7,713 nt of DNA, taken from positions 1 through 7,713 of the forward strand of contig JACIWY010000167.1 of the NCBI GenBank assembly GCA_014360745.1. Direction: 5' to 3'. Origin of the DNA: Chloroflexota bacterium (GTDB lineage: Bacteria > Chloroflexota > Anaerolineae > UBA1429). Below the pieces are notes generated by a model. The model searched no databases. It saw nothing but the letters and a program-made list of their open reading frames with translations, and was not told the DNA's origin. Both the position numbers and the translations under genes were made by a program. Positions 1-6,557 of the stretch are shown piece after piece. Positions within the stretch are counted from its first letter, which is position 1. Each line of letters starts with the position of its first letter.

Positions 1-145
1 CCAGCCGACGCTGCCCCATGTCCTCGACACGGATGACCTCTCCGCCGTTGCCCGCGATGGCCTGGCGAGCGCCAGATACCACGCTCTCTCGAGCTTCTTC
101 ATCGAGCTCCGGTCGGACGATGAACAACAATTCGTAAAGACGCAA
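1..145 (-). CDS. rpsF: 30S ribosomal protein S6, N-terminal part (runs off the window)
   Basis: S6 is a small-subunit ribosomal protein that binds 16S rRNA together with S18. The 48 visible codons begin M(L)RLYELLFIVRPELDEEA and continue to GGEVIRVEDMGQRRL. This is the classic S6 opening: a first beta strand (xYELxxIVRP), an acidic helix start, then the GGEV strand and the (W/M)GxRRL segment. The start is read as TTG at 145 because a strong GAGGAGG lies 7 bases upstream (153-159 on the plus strand) and the first residues then align with the family. A GTG lies nearby but in another frame. The gene leaves the left edge, so the usual partners ssb and rpsR cannot be seen. A TTATAA-like -10 is present around 181-186, but I see no convincing -35. 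The gene follows the terminator at 241-272 and so is probably transcribed separately from the metabolic genes. Confidence 0.93.
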   Translation of the reverse strand, partial: MRLYELLFIVRPELDEEARESVVSGARQAIAGNGGEVIRVEDMGQRRL

Positions 146-240
146 CGCACTGCCTCCTCTCTCTGGGCTTGCCCCGTCCTTTATAAGTCGCCACGGCAGC
201 CGAGGCGCTAGGTCGGAGCAGAAAGGTTTTTGGCGCGGAC

Positions 241-272
241 AAAAAAGCGCGAGCCTGACATCTGTCGGCTCG
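241..272 (-). terminator. Intrinsic terminator after the deacylase gene
   Basis: On the minus strand a GC-rich hairpin is followed by CGC and then six T residues (A-run at 241-246 on the plus strand). The stem pairs CGAGCC with GGCTCG (250-255 with 267-272). It continues with a GAC/GTC inner stem after a single bulged base and closes with a four-base loop. It lies about 75 bases beyond the stop codon of the deacylase gene and about 100 bases before the rpsF start. It therefore marks the end of the metabolic operon and insulates the ribosomal gene. Confidence 0.75.
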
Positions 273-345
273 GGCTCTTGCCGCGCATCCGTTTCAGCAT
301 CAAAATTATAGCACCGAACTCCCGACATAGCAAAAAGGGAATGGC

Positions 346-1350
346 CTACCCTTCTACCACTCGGGCGATTGTAGCCACAACGTCCCCTTGGCTGGTGACC
401 CCGATGGCCCGTCGTCCGATGAGGATGCCCGTCGTCCGGGCCATCACCGGTTCGGGTGGTCGATCACAACGTTCGACCGGATGCACTCGGCCCACCATTT
501 GCCCGGCCCGTACCTCTTCCCCCACCTCGAACAGGCTTTCGTACACCCCATCGGCGGGCGCGGCCACATAATCGGCCGGGTCGCTGGCCGCCACCAAGGT
601 CACCTCATAAGGGGGCACTTCGATCTGGCCAGAGAGGAGGCCCTGTTGGATCATGATATTGCGTATCCCCCGTTCGGCGACGCGCAGCACGCCGGGATTG
701 CATTCCCCTCCCCCACCCATCTCGGTAGTCACCACCAACTTGCCCATCCGCTCCGCCTGCACCGGCAACAGCCCCTCGCCGGCCACATCGGTATAGATGA
801 ACACATAGCGCGTGCCCCAGATCCGCGCCGCGGCCAGCATCCGCGCATATTGGGCGTCATCGGGCACGCGGTGCAACGTCGCGCAGGGGTAAAAGACCAT
901 CGACCGCCCCCCGCTGTGAATATCCATCACGATATCGGCCAAGGGCATGAGGACATGCGTCATATAGTGCGCGATCATGCTGGTCACGCTGCCGTTGTAC
1001 TCGCCCGGGAACGCACGATTCATGTTCATGCCGTCCACCGGCGAGAGGCGCGTTCCGGCGCGTACCGCGGGCAAGTTCAGCGCCGGGATGATAATGACCC
1101 GCCCTTGAACCTCCTCGGGCTGCAACGCACGGGCCAGCTTCATCAAGGCCACCGGCCCTTCGAACTCGTCTCCATGGGTGCCGCCGATGGCCAACAAGGT
1201 AGGCCCAGAGCCGTTGGCTATCACGGTGATAGGAATCTGTAGCTCGGCCCAGCCGGCCAAGTTATGAGAGTAGGGCACGCGCAGATACCCTTGCTGTTTG
1301 CCCGGCCGATCCAGATCGATCTCAGTGCTTACCTGCGTCTTGACGGCCAT
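346..1350 (-). CDS. Succinylglutamate desuccinylase/aspartoacylase-family deacylase, DoeB-like
   Basis: This 334-residue cytoplasmic zinc enzyme belongs to the AspA/AstE branch of the M14 carboxypeptidase fold, whose members hydrolyse N-acyl amino acids. Visible motifs are GGTHGDEFEG (residues 56-65; zinc ligands H59 and E62), AGTR and MNMNRAFPG (about 98-115; substrate carboxylate binding), DIHSGG (143-148; third ligand H145) and TTEMGGGG (208-215; probable catalytic E210). The length and the order LRVPYS, IPITVI, THGDEFEGP, RVIIIPALN, MNRAFPG, LADIVMDIHSGG resemble DoeB, the N2-acetyl-2,4-diaminobutyrate deacetylase of ectoine degradation. None of the other ectoine genes is present, so the substrate is left open. 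The ATG at 1350 follows GGGGGAGG with a 4-base gap. It is the last gene of its module, 60 bases after the M28-like gene with a strong hairpin between them, and is followed by the terminator at 241-272. The family call is sure; DoeB function is not. Confidence 0.92.
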   Translation of the reverse strand: MAVKTQVSTEIDLDRPGKQQGYLRVPYSHNLAGWAELQIPITVIANGSGPTLLAIGGTHGDEFEGPVALMKLARALQPEEVQGRVIIIPALNLPAVRAGTRLSPVDGMNMNRAFPGEYNGSVTSMIAHYMTHVLMPLADIVMDIHSGGRSMVFYPCATLHRVPDDAQYARMLAAARIWGTRYVFIYTDVAGEGLLPVQAERMGKLVVTTEMGGGGECNPGVLRVAERGIRNIMIQQGLLSGQIEVPPYEVTLVAASDPADYVAAPADGVYESLFEVGEEVRAGQMVGRVHPVERCDRPPEPVMARTTGILIGRRAIGVTSQGDVVATIARVVEG

Positions 1351-1368
1351 ATTGCCTCCCCCATTTTT

Positions 1369-1402
1369 AGGTGGCGGGCACCTTGGAAGGTGCTCGCCAC
1401 CT
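1369..1402. repeat. Near-perfect 16-bp inverted repeat (intercistronic hairpin)
   Basis: Bases 1369-1384 pair with 1387-1402, leaving a two-base centre. All 16 positions pair, one as a G-T wobble (1377 with 1394). The arms read AGGTGGCGGGCACCTT and AAGGTGCTCGCCACCT. It lies between the stop of the M28-like gene (1411) and the Shine-Dalgarno of the deacylase gene. In the direction of transcription the hairpin is followed by AAAAATGG, not by a T-run, so it is not a normal intrinsic terminator. A run of T sits on the other side (1364-1368), which would suit a terminator for plus-strand transcription, but no plus-strand gene is present. An mRNA-stability hairpin, a REP-like intergenic repeat or a translation-control structure are the options. 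Confidence 0.8.
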
Positions 1403-1410
1403 GGGTCTGC

Positions 1411-3291
1411 CTACTGTCGCGATGTGCTCCGCTCGATTAGCCCCAGGTAGCCGTAGCGGGCCATGAGCCGGCAATAGTCGACAAACTGTGCCAACCATTC
1501 GCCATCCGGCGCCTTTTCCGTCTCACAGGCGACGAGCTCGGCGATTTCGAGCAGGTCGCGGTGACCGTCGACCCAGTTCAAAGCCTGTTCATATTGTGCT
1601 GAAACGCGCTCGCTTAAAGGAATGCGCGCCTGTGAGAAGGGCATCCCCAACGTTTTGCGCTTCGGAACAAGGCCGCGCGCCTGTTCCGCCGCAGGGCCAA
1701 GATCACGCTCCGCCGATGGCAGCGATCCGCGCAACAGCGGCCCCACCAATTCCTCTTGCCGGACGGCCAGTGCTTGCAACAGAGGCGATGGGTCGACATC
1801 GGGATACATCTTGGCCCAAGAGCGTACCCGCTCCTTCTGCCAACGAACCAGAAAGCGCGCCCGCGCGCGGAGCGCTTGGTCGTCGATCTCGCCACGCCCC
1901 AAGGCTTCGACCCAGGCATCGCGCTGGGCGCGTAACTCTTCCGCCTGGCCCGAGACCAGCATTTCACCAAAACGCGCCTGGTCGTTTGGCCCGGCGCAAG
2001 CCATGGCAGCTACATAGCTCGCGACAAGCTTGGCGATCTTGGCGCCAAGCTCCCAATCGTTCATCTCCTCTTGGAACCAGAGAGAGGTGTGGTGCGTCGC
2101 TCCAACCTGCGTCCAAACCCATTGGCTGGGCACGCCGACGGTCACATCGGAGACAAAGGTGTCATCCGAGAGGTTGCCGCGCCGCACGGCCAGAGGGTAG
2201 CCCCCCAACAAATGCCGCGCCATCTCCCAGACCAATAAATCGCCCCAGAAAGGTAGGCTGGCCGGGCTATAGCGCACCTCCACCGGTTGCCTGGTGCGCG
2301 CGGGGGAGAGGCAGAGGCAATCCATATTAATCGCCAGAGCAGCCCGACGGCGGGCGTCCTCTTGGGCGAAATAGTGAGCAAAGCCATAGCGCTCCATCCC
2401 GATCAACACACGAACGCCCAATTCGGGCTGTGGAAGATCGCCGTGGGCGATGAGTTGTTGCAGAGTGCGGACGATCTCGATGGCCGCCGCCGCGCCCACC
2501 GCGTCATCGGCGATGAAAGGCTCATAGATATGCGCCAGCAGCACGATCTCCTGCGGCCTTTTGCCCGGCAAGAGGCCGGTGACGGTATAGATCGAGCCGT
2601 CGTATAGGTCGGCATCGACCTTGGCCCACACACGCACCGAGCCGCGGTCGAGCTGCGCCTTGAGCCGCCGGCCGACCTCGGGCGAGAGGGAAAAACAGAG
2701 CAACGGGCGATGTTCCGCCGTCTGATACCAACCCGGGCTACACCAGCCGTTGATCCAATACGTCTCTTGGGGGGCAAAATCGCGGGCGGGCGAGGTATCG
2801 GAGATGAGCCCCGCGGCACCTTTGGCAGCGACCTCGGCGCGCAGCGGGCCCGGATGCTGGCCATCGGTGTAGACCAATCGTCCCGGGGCCTCGCCGAGGG
2901 CGCGAAGTTGCTCCAAGGTGATAACCTCGGCCACGATCCCCTCGGCGGGCGTAGGCGCGCAACGGTTGGCCACGCACAGCGGGTTGCGCCGATAATCGAT
3001 CAGCGGCTCGGCGGCGTCGCGCGGTTCGACGATCTCCAGCTCGGCGCTGCGCACGTCCCAGGCCTGCGGCATGACGAAATCCATATAGGTCATGCGCCCG
3101 TCCGCGGCCAGCTCAAAAAGGCGCACATCGCTCAGCCCCAAGGCCCTCAACTGTTCGAGGCAATAGCGGGCCGATTCGGCAAAGCGTCGGTAGCAAAAAG
3201 TCCTCTCGATGGCGGCGATGTGGCGGGCCATCGGCTCCAGCTTGTCCAAACGAAACTCGGCATCCACCGCACGCACGATGTTCTCTTGCAT
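1411..3291 (-). CDS. M28-like zinc metallopeptidase with probable PA-type insert
   Basis: This protein of about 626 residues most resembles M28-fold aminopeptidases, including the DUF4910/DUF2172-like branch. There is no signal peptide, so it is probably cytoplasmic. Residues about 110-225 look like a PA-type domain (GRLVYTDG then AAKGAAGLISD). The catalytic core begins at LLPGKRPQEIVLLAHIYEP, giving H254. It continues with ADDAVGAAAA (bridging Asp, D262 or D263), IGMERYG (E300 where M28 has its EE pair), INMDCL (D324) and GATHHTS (H400 or H401), matching the order of the five metal ligands. The Asp of the usual HxD is replaced (HIY). A helical C-terminal region of about 200 residues has no match I recognise. 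The start is taken as ATG at 3291, since AGGAG lies 8 bases upstream; a TTG at 3309 would place the start upstream of its own ribosome site. It has its own promoter and precedes the deacylase gene. Substrate unknown. Confidence 0.85.
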   Translation of the reverse strand: MQENIVRAVDAEFRLDKLEPMARHIAAIERTFCYRRFAESARYCLEQLRALGLSDVRLFELAADGRMTYMDFVMPQAWDVRSAELEIVEPRDAAEPLIDYRRNPLCVANRCAPTPAEGIVAEVITLEQLRALGEAPGRLVYTDGQHPGPLRAEVAAKGAAGLISDTSPARDFAPQETYWINGWCSPGWYQTAEHRPLLCFSLSPEVGRRLKAQLDRGSVRVWAKVDADLYDGSIYTVTGLLPGKRPQEIVLLAHIYEPFIADDAVGAAAAIEIVRTLQQLIAHGDLPQPELGVRVLIGMERYGFAHYFAQEDARRRAALAINMDCLCLSPARTRQPVEVRYSPASLPFWGDLLVWEMARHLLGGYPLAVRRGNLSDDTFVSDVTVGVPSQWVWTQVGATHHTSLWFQEEMNDWELGAKIAKLVASYVAAMACAGPNDQARFGEMLVSGQAEELRAQRDAWVEALGRGEIDDQALRARARFLVRWQKERVRSWAKMYPDVDPSPLLQALAVRQEELVGPLLRGSLPSAERDLGPAAEQARGLVPKRKTLGMPFSQARIPLSERVSAQYEQALNWVDGHRDLLEIAELVACETEKAPDGEWLAQFVDYCRLMARYGYLGLIERSTSRQ

Positions 3292-3340
3292 AAGCCCCTC
3301 TCCTAACAATGGCCCAAAAGGCCGCTCTCATCTGGAGCCA

Positions 3341-3369
3341 AGTGTAAAAGAGAGCGCGCGTATGGTCAA
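3341..3369 (-). promoter_or_regulatory. Sigma70-type promoter for the M28-like/deacylase module
   Basis: On the minus strand TTGACC (3364-3369) is followed after exactly 17 bases by TACACT (3341-3346). It sits in the 107-base gap between the kinase stop and the M28-like start. The predicted transcript begins near 3334, and its leader contains a GGCC/GGCC mini-hairpin (3311-3323) just before the Shine-Dalgarno. This suggests the two hydrolase genes can be expressed apart from the aldolase-kinase pair. No intrinsic terminator is visible after the kinase, so read-through is also likely. Confidence 0.55.
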
Positions 3370-3398
3370 CCGATGGCCTCAAAGCGCAGGTATCCTCT

Positions 3399-4394
3399 TT
3401 ACCGCACCACGTCCGCGTTCCTCTGCCCCGCCACTAGTCGCTCTACATCCTCCTTATTGACCAGGGGGATGTTCTGGGGGATGGTCAGCTTGAGCGCGGC
3501 CATGGCCATGCCATAGCGCAGGCCGGCCTCCAGCCCCGCTTCAAGACATCCATAAAGCAACCCGGCGGTAAAGGCGTCACCCGCCCCCAAGCGATTGACC
3601 ATCTGCACGCTATGGGCCGGGGCGGCGTAAAAGGCCCAGCCATCGTAGGCCAGACATCCCTCGCCGCCCAGGGTCATCACGGCAGCGTCTAGGCCGTAGC
3701 GTTCTACCAGAGCGCGCAGGCCCTCCTCGCGAGGCTCGCGCGCCCCAAGGACGATCGCCATGTCGGGCTCGGTGGTGATCAGCAGGTTCACAAAGGGGAG
3801 TATCTCGGCACAAGCCGCCCGAGCCTCTTCCTTTGTCCAGAGGAGCGCGCGGTAGTTGACATCAAACGCCACCCGCACGCCCCTCTCTCGCGCCCGCCGC
3901 GCGATCTCGGGCACGGCTGCGCGACAGACCGGGCTGATGGCCGGGGTGATACCGGTAAGCTGTACCCACTCCGCGCCCTCGATATAGTCCCAATCGAGAT
4001 CGTCCGCCGTCATCGTTGTCGCCACGCTGCCGGCGCGATCATAGATGGTCATCACTGGCCGCGGAGGGGCACCCCATTCGACAAAAAAGGTGCCCACCCG
4101 TCCTCGCTCGGCCCACACAACGGCGGATGTATCCACCCCAAAGGAGCGAATCTCGTTCACGATCTTGCGGCCCAACGCATTGCGCGGCAATTTGCCGATC
4201 CAGCCGGCGTGGGCGCCGAGCCGCTCCAAGCCGATAGCCACGTTCGACTCGGCGCCCCCGTTGAGCGCGACAAAGTGATCGCAATACTCGATCGTCTCAT
4301 ACGGCGGAGGGGCGAACATCAGCATCGTCTCGCCGATGCACACCACCCGCACCGGCCTTGTTCTGTTGCGCAGTGCCTCGCCGGAGTTTGTCAT
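3399..4394 (-). CDS. kdgK: PfkB-family sugar kinase, probable 2-keto-3-deoxygluconate kinase
   Basis: It phosphorylates KDG to KDPG with ATP in the cytoplasm. The 331-residue protein has the ribokinase/PfkB layout: an opening strand VVCIGETMLMF (18-27), the first PfkB signature around NGGAESNVAIGLERLG (45-60), DVNYR (178-182) as in KDG kinases, TTEPD (207-211) and the second signature NRLGAGDAFTAGLLYG (267-282) with catalytic base D273 and the anion hole GAGD. The IGE(T/I)M..F opening, GGAxxN and DxNYR favour KDG kinase over ribokinase or fructokinase. The ATG at 4394 lies 8 bases after the aldolase stop and has no obvious Shine-Dalgarno, so translational coupling is likely. Internal GTG codons near residue 15 could be an alternative start and would trim a non-conserved leader. 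Pairing with a KDG-type aldolase supports the assignment. Confidence 0.88.
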   Translation of the reverse strand: MTNSGEALRNRTRPVRVVCIGETMLMFAPPPYETIEYCDHFVALNGGAESNVAIGLERLGAHAGWIGKLPRNALGRKIVNEIRSFGVDTSAVVWAERGRVGTFFVEWGAPPRPVMTIYDRAGSVATTMTADDLDWDYIEGAEWVQLTGITPAISPVCRAAVPEIARRARERGVRVAFDVNYRALLWTKEEARAACAEILPFVNLLITTEPDMAIVLGAREPREEGLRALVERYGLDAAVMTLGGEGCLAYDGWAFYAAPAHSVQMVNRLGAGDAFTAGLLYGCLEAGLEAGLRYGMAMAALKLTIPQNIPLVNKEDVERLVAGQRNADVVR

Positions 4395-4402
4395 GTTGAC
4401 GT

Positions 4403-5293
4403 TCAGAGCAGCCCGATCTTGCGGAACTCGGCGATCATCTCCTGCGCCTTGTTCTCTTCGACGGGCAGCACCGGCGCTTTAGGATACCCTACGTCGATGC
4501 CTCGCGCATGAAGCGCCGCATAACAAGCGGCATTGGTGGAGCTGGGGATATGCAGGATCTGTCGCGCACGGTTGACCTTGAGCTGAAGCTCCGCTGCCCG
4601 TTCAAATTCCTTGGCTTGGAACAAGTTCCACAATTCGATCATGATCTCGGGAAAGGCGTTGGCCAAGCCGGCCACGCATCCCTTGGCCCCGGCCATCCAG
4701 GCGGGCAGGGCGATCCCCTCCGTGCCGACGATGAAGCGGAAGGCGGGCCGATCCGCCATGGCCAACACCAAGTGCGTGAACTCGATATAATTAAAGCCGC
4801 TGTCCTTGATGCCCTGCACCCCCACATCGTTGAGGCGGCGCAAAAGGCCCGGCGTGATGGTCACCGCCGCGGCGTGCGGGTTGTTATACACATAGACGGG
4901 AACATCGACGGCATTCACCAAGGCGCGGAAATACTCGGTCACAGTGCGCTCGTCATGGCGGTAATAGAAGGGGGAGATCGACGAGACATAGGGGATACCG
5001 ATCGCCGCCGCGTGTTTGGCCAGTTCGACGGCGTCCTCCGTCGAGGCGGTGCCGACGTGAGCCACGATGGTGAGCCGACCTTTGGCCTGATCCAAAACGA
5101 TCTCGTGTACCTTTTTACGCTGCGCCACCGACATGAGCGGGCCGGAGCCATAAGTGCCGCAGATGAAAAGCCCATGAGTGCCCTTCTCGGCATGAAATTC
5201 GACAAGGCGCCGTAGCCCCTCCTCGTACACCTCGCCTTGCGCGGTGAACGGCGTCGTCAGAGGTGGAATGATCCCTAAAAGTTGCTCTGCCAT
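4403..5293 (-). CDS. DapA/NAL-superfamily aldolase, probable 2-keto-3-deoxy-(6-phospho)gluconate aldolase
   Basis: This 296-residue class I aldolase would cleave KDG or KDPG to pyruvate plus glyceraldehyde (3-phosphate). It is a TIM barrel with the Schiff-base lysine in GIKDSG (K163), the catalytic tyrosine in VYVYNNP (Y136), aromatic SPFYY (108-111) and the pyruvate-binding loop GTYGSGP (46-52). The GxGP following this loop, in place of the GE of true dihydrodipicolinate synthases, and the C-terminal DVGYPKAPVLP (267-277) resemble archaeal KdgA. With the kinase immediately downstream, KD(P)G aldolase is the best reading; other 2-keto-acid lyases of the family cannot be excluded. The start is ATG at 5293, which leaves 8 bases after AAAGG. 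The ATG at 5299 is too close to that site, and a TTG at 5377 would lie inside the preceding gene. The second Thr of the family GTTG motif is Tyr48 here. Confidence 0.87.
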   Translation of the reverse strand: MAEQLLGIIPPLTTPFTAQGEVYEEGLRRLVEFHAEKGTHGLFICGTYGSGPLMSVAQRKKVHEIVLDQAKGRLTIVAHVGTASTEDAVELAKHAAAIGIPYVSSISPFYYRHDERTVTEYFRALVNAVDVPVYVYNNPHAAAVTITPGLLRRLNDVGVQGIKDSGFNYIEFTHLVLAMADRPAFRFIVGTEGIALPAWMAGAKGCVAGLANAFPEIMIELWNLFQAKEFERAAELQLKVNRARQILHIPSSTNAACYAALHARGIDVGYPKAPVLPVEENKAQEMIAEFRKIGLL

Positions 5294-5313
5294 GTCCATG
5301 TCCTTTCTTTGTG

Positions 5314-5330
5314 TGTAAATTGTTCTTACA
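5314..5330. promoter_or_regulatory. Operator-like inverted repeat before the aldolase gene
   Basis: A perfect TGTAA-N7-TTACA inverted repeat lies 20 bases upstream of the aldolase ATG. It is just downstream of the predicted transcription start of the promoter at 5350-5377, an ideal place for a repressor roadblock. GntR- or LacI-type regulators often control KDG genes, but no such regulator is encoded in this window, so the binding protein is unknown. The repeat is short and could arise by chance in this AT-rich gap. Confidence 0.35.
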
Positions 5331-5345
5331 GCTCTGCGTCGGCGA

Positions 5346-6557
5346 TCAGAAAGTATCCGGGCGCGGGCCCTGGTCAAGCGCCAACCATCTGGCGGCCAAG
5401 GTCATCGCTTCGGCGGCGAGGAAGGTGGTGATGGGCACGGCCGTCATCAGGCCGATACTCGCCACCATCATGCGCACGATCTCTTCGGCGATGATCTCCT
5501 GGCTCAATAAATAGCGCCAAGGCAACGGGCTCGTGCGCAACAGGAGCAACAAGGGGAGCGCCGCGCCGGCATACACCAGGGCCAACGTGTTCACTACCGA
5601 GGCGATATGATCCTGCCCGACCCGCATCGCGCGGGTGAACAGCTCTCGAGAGGATAATTGCGAATTGGCGCGGTGCAATTGCTGCACGACGGCCGCTTGA
5701 GAAATGGTCACATCATCGAGCACGCCCAAAACCCCTACGACGATGCCGGCCACCAACAAACCGCGAATGTTCAACGCGCCGGGGTTCTGCGCTTGCAGAA
5801 ATCCCGCCTCTTCCGAAGCATAGCCGCTCAAATCGGTCAGATGCACAAACCCCTGGGCCAGCAGAACGGTGAGCGCCAAAGCGAGGGCCGTGCCCACCAC
5901 GGCGATGGTGGTCTTGAGCGAGACGCCATGGGCCAGGTAAAAGGTGAGTGGCACGATGAGCGCGCCCCCGATCAGGATGGTGCGCAACGGAGGGGCCCCT
6001 GCCGAGAGTTGAGGCAGAACAAAGACAAACAGCACGGCGAACGAGAGGCCAAGGCCGAACAATGCCGGCACACTGCGCCACCGACTGACCAGGGCGACGA
6101 CCAGGACAAAGATGCCCACGATGCCTATCAAGGGCATCCATCGCGAAGGAGAGTCTAGCACATAGGCCGTGGTGGAGCCGTTTTCGAACGCGCGCACAAA
6201 GACGCGCTCTCCGGCGCGGTATCGGCGCGGATGGGCTTCGGGGATGGCGCCATTCTCGACCACGATCCTCTCCCCTCGCCGAGGCCCTGAGACAACGATC
6301 AATTCGAGCCGCTGATAGAGCTGGCGTTGCCCCATGACCTCGATCTCTTGTTCTTCCTGCACATAGCCTACGACGGCCTCTAGAACCTCGCCGTGCTGCT
6401 CGGGTTCCTCCGCTCCTTCGGCCCATACGGGCGTCATCACCCCAAGGCCCAAGAGTAACAAGCTCAGCAGGCAAAGGCGAAAGGCGCCCGATCCCGTACC
6501 TATGCGCAAGCTACTCTTCCCTCTCGTCTGGCTCGTGCTCCTGGCGGTGTCGATCAT
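5346..6557 (-). CDS. YibE/F-family multipass membrane protein
   Basis: This protein of up to 403 residues belongs to the YibE/F-like family, whose biochemical role is not established. It has an N-terminal hydrophobic segment ending TPVWA (about 28-46, signal peptide or anchor). A soluble extracytoplasmic region follows (about 50-138, beta-rich, with GERIVVENG and YRAGERVFV, OB-like). About seven membrane segments come next (roughly 140-158, 163-181, 190-209, 213-235, 263-283, 317-338, 361-384). Family landmarks are GVLGVLDDVTISQA (275-288), GQDHIASVVNTLALVYAGAALP (314-335) and AVPITTFLA (373-381). Two starts are possible: ATG at 6557, 47 bases inside the padR gene with GGAGG only 3 bases away, or TTG at 6509, one base after the padR stop, with GAGGGA at normal distance. 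The second gives 387 residues and a cleaner signal peptide. Overlap or abutment with padR implies coupled expression. The gene ends 52 bases before the aldolase start. Confidence 0.9.
   Translation of the reverse strand: MIDTARSTSQTRGKSSLRIGTGSGAFRLCLLSLLLLGLGVMTPVWAEGAEEPEQHGEVLEAVVGYVQEEQEIEVMGQRQLYQRLELIVVSGPRRGERIVVENGAIPEAHPRRYRAGERVFVRAFENGSTTAYVLDSPSRWMPLIGIVGIFVLVVALVSRWRSVPALFGLGLSFAVLFVFVLPQLSAGAPPLRTILIGGALIVPLTFYLAHGVSLKTTIAVVGTALALALTVLLAQGFVHLTDLSGYASEEAGFLQAQNPGALNIRGLLVAGIVVGVLGVLDDVTISQAAVVQQLHRANSQLSSRELFTRAMRVGQDHIASVVNTLALVYAGAALPLLLLLRTSPLPWRYLLSQEIIAEEIVRMMVASIGLMTAVPITTFLAAEAMTLAARWLALDQGPRPDTF
5350..5377 (-). promoter_or_regulatory. Candidate promoter for the aldolase-kinase pair
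   Basis: On the minus strand TTGACC (5372-5377) and TACTTT (5350-5355) are separated by 16 bases. They lie in the last codons of the YibE/F gene, with the predicted start of transcription near 5342 and the aldolase ATG at 5293. The -35 is identical to that of the M28-module promoter. The -10 is moderate and the element overlaps coding sequence, so confidence is limited. Confidence 0.4.

Noticed and set aside
388..1242. Long plus-strand open frame of 284 codons
   Set aside because: It lies opposite the deacylase gene, is rich in His/Arg/Pro as expected from an antisense frame, and shows no family motif.
346..1350. Firm naming as doeB of ectoine degradation
   Set aside because: Sequence resemblance is good, but no doeA, doeC, doeD or ectoine transporter gene is visible and the family is broad.
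1364..1402. Hairpin as an intrinsic terminator of the M28-like gene
   Set aside because: On the minus strand the hairpin is followed by A residues, not T residues; the T-run is on the wrong side.
1488..2330. Plus-strand open frame of 280 codons opposite the M28-like gene
   Set aside because: Arg/Pro/Ala-rich low-complexity translation typical of a high-GC shadow; the minus frame has metal-ligand motifs.
3292..3309. TTG start at 3309 for the M28-like protein
   Set aside because: The AGGAG ribosome site would then fall inside the gene; the ATG at 3291 has ideal spacing to it.
4508..5215. Plus-strand open frame of 235 codons opposite the aldolase gene
   Set aside because: No ribosome site or recognisable domain; the minus strand encodes a clear aldolase.
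4403..5293. Assignment as dihydrodipicolinate synthase (dapA)
   Set aside because: The GTTGE loop is replaced by GTYGSGP, the C-terminus is KdgA-like (GYPKAPVLP), and a KDG kinase gene follows directly.
5294..5377. N-terminal extension of the aldolase to a TTG at 5377
   Set aside because: The added residues are Arg-rich and overlap the yibE/F end; the ATG at 5293 has a well-spaced AAAGG and starts at the conserved region.
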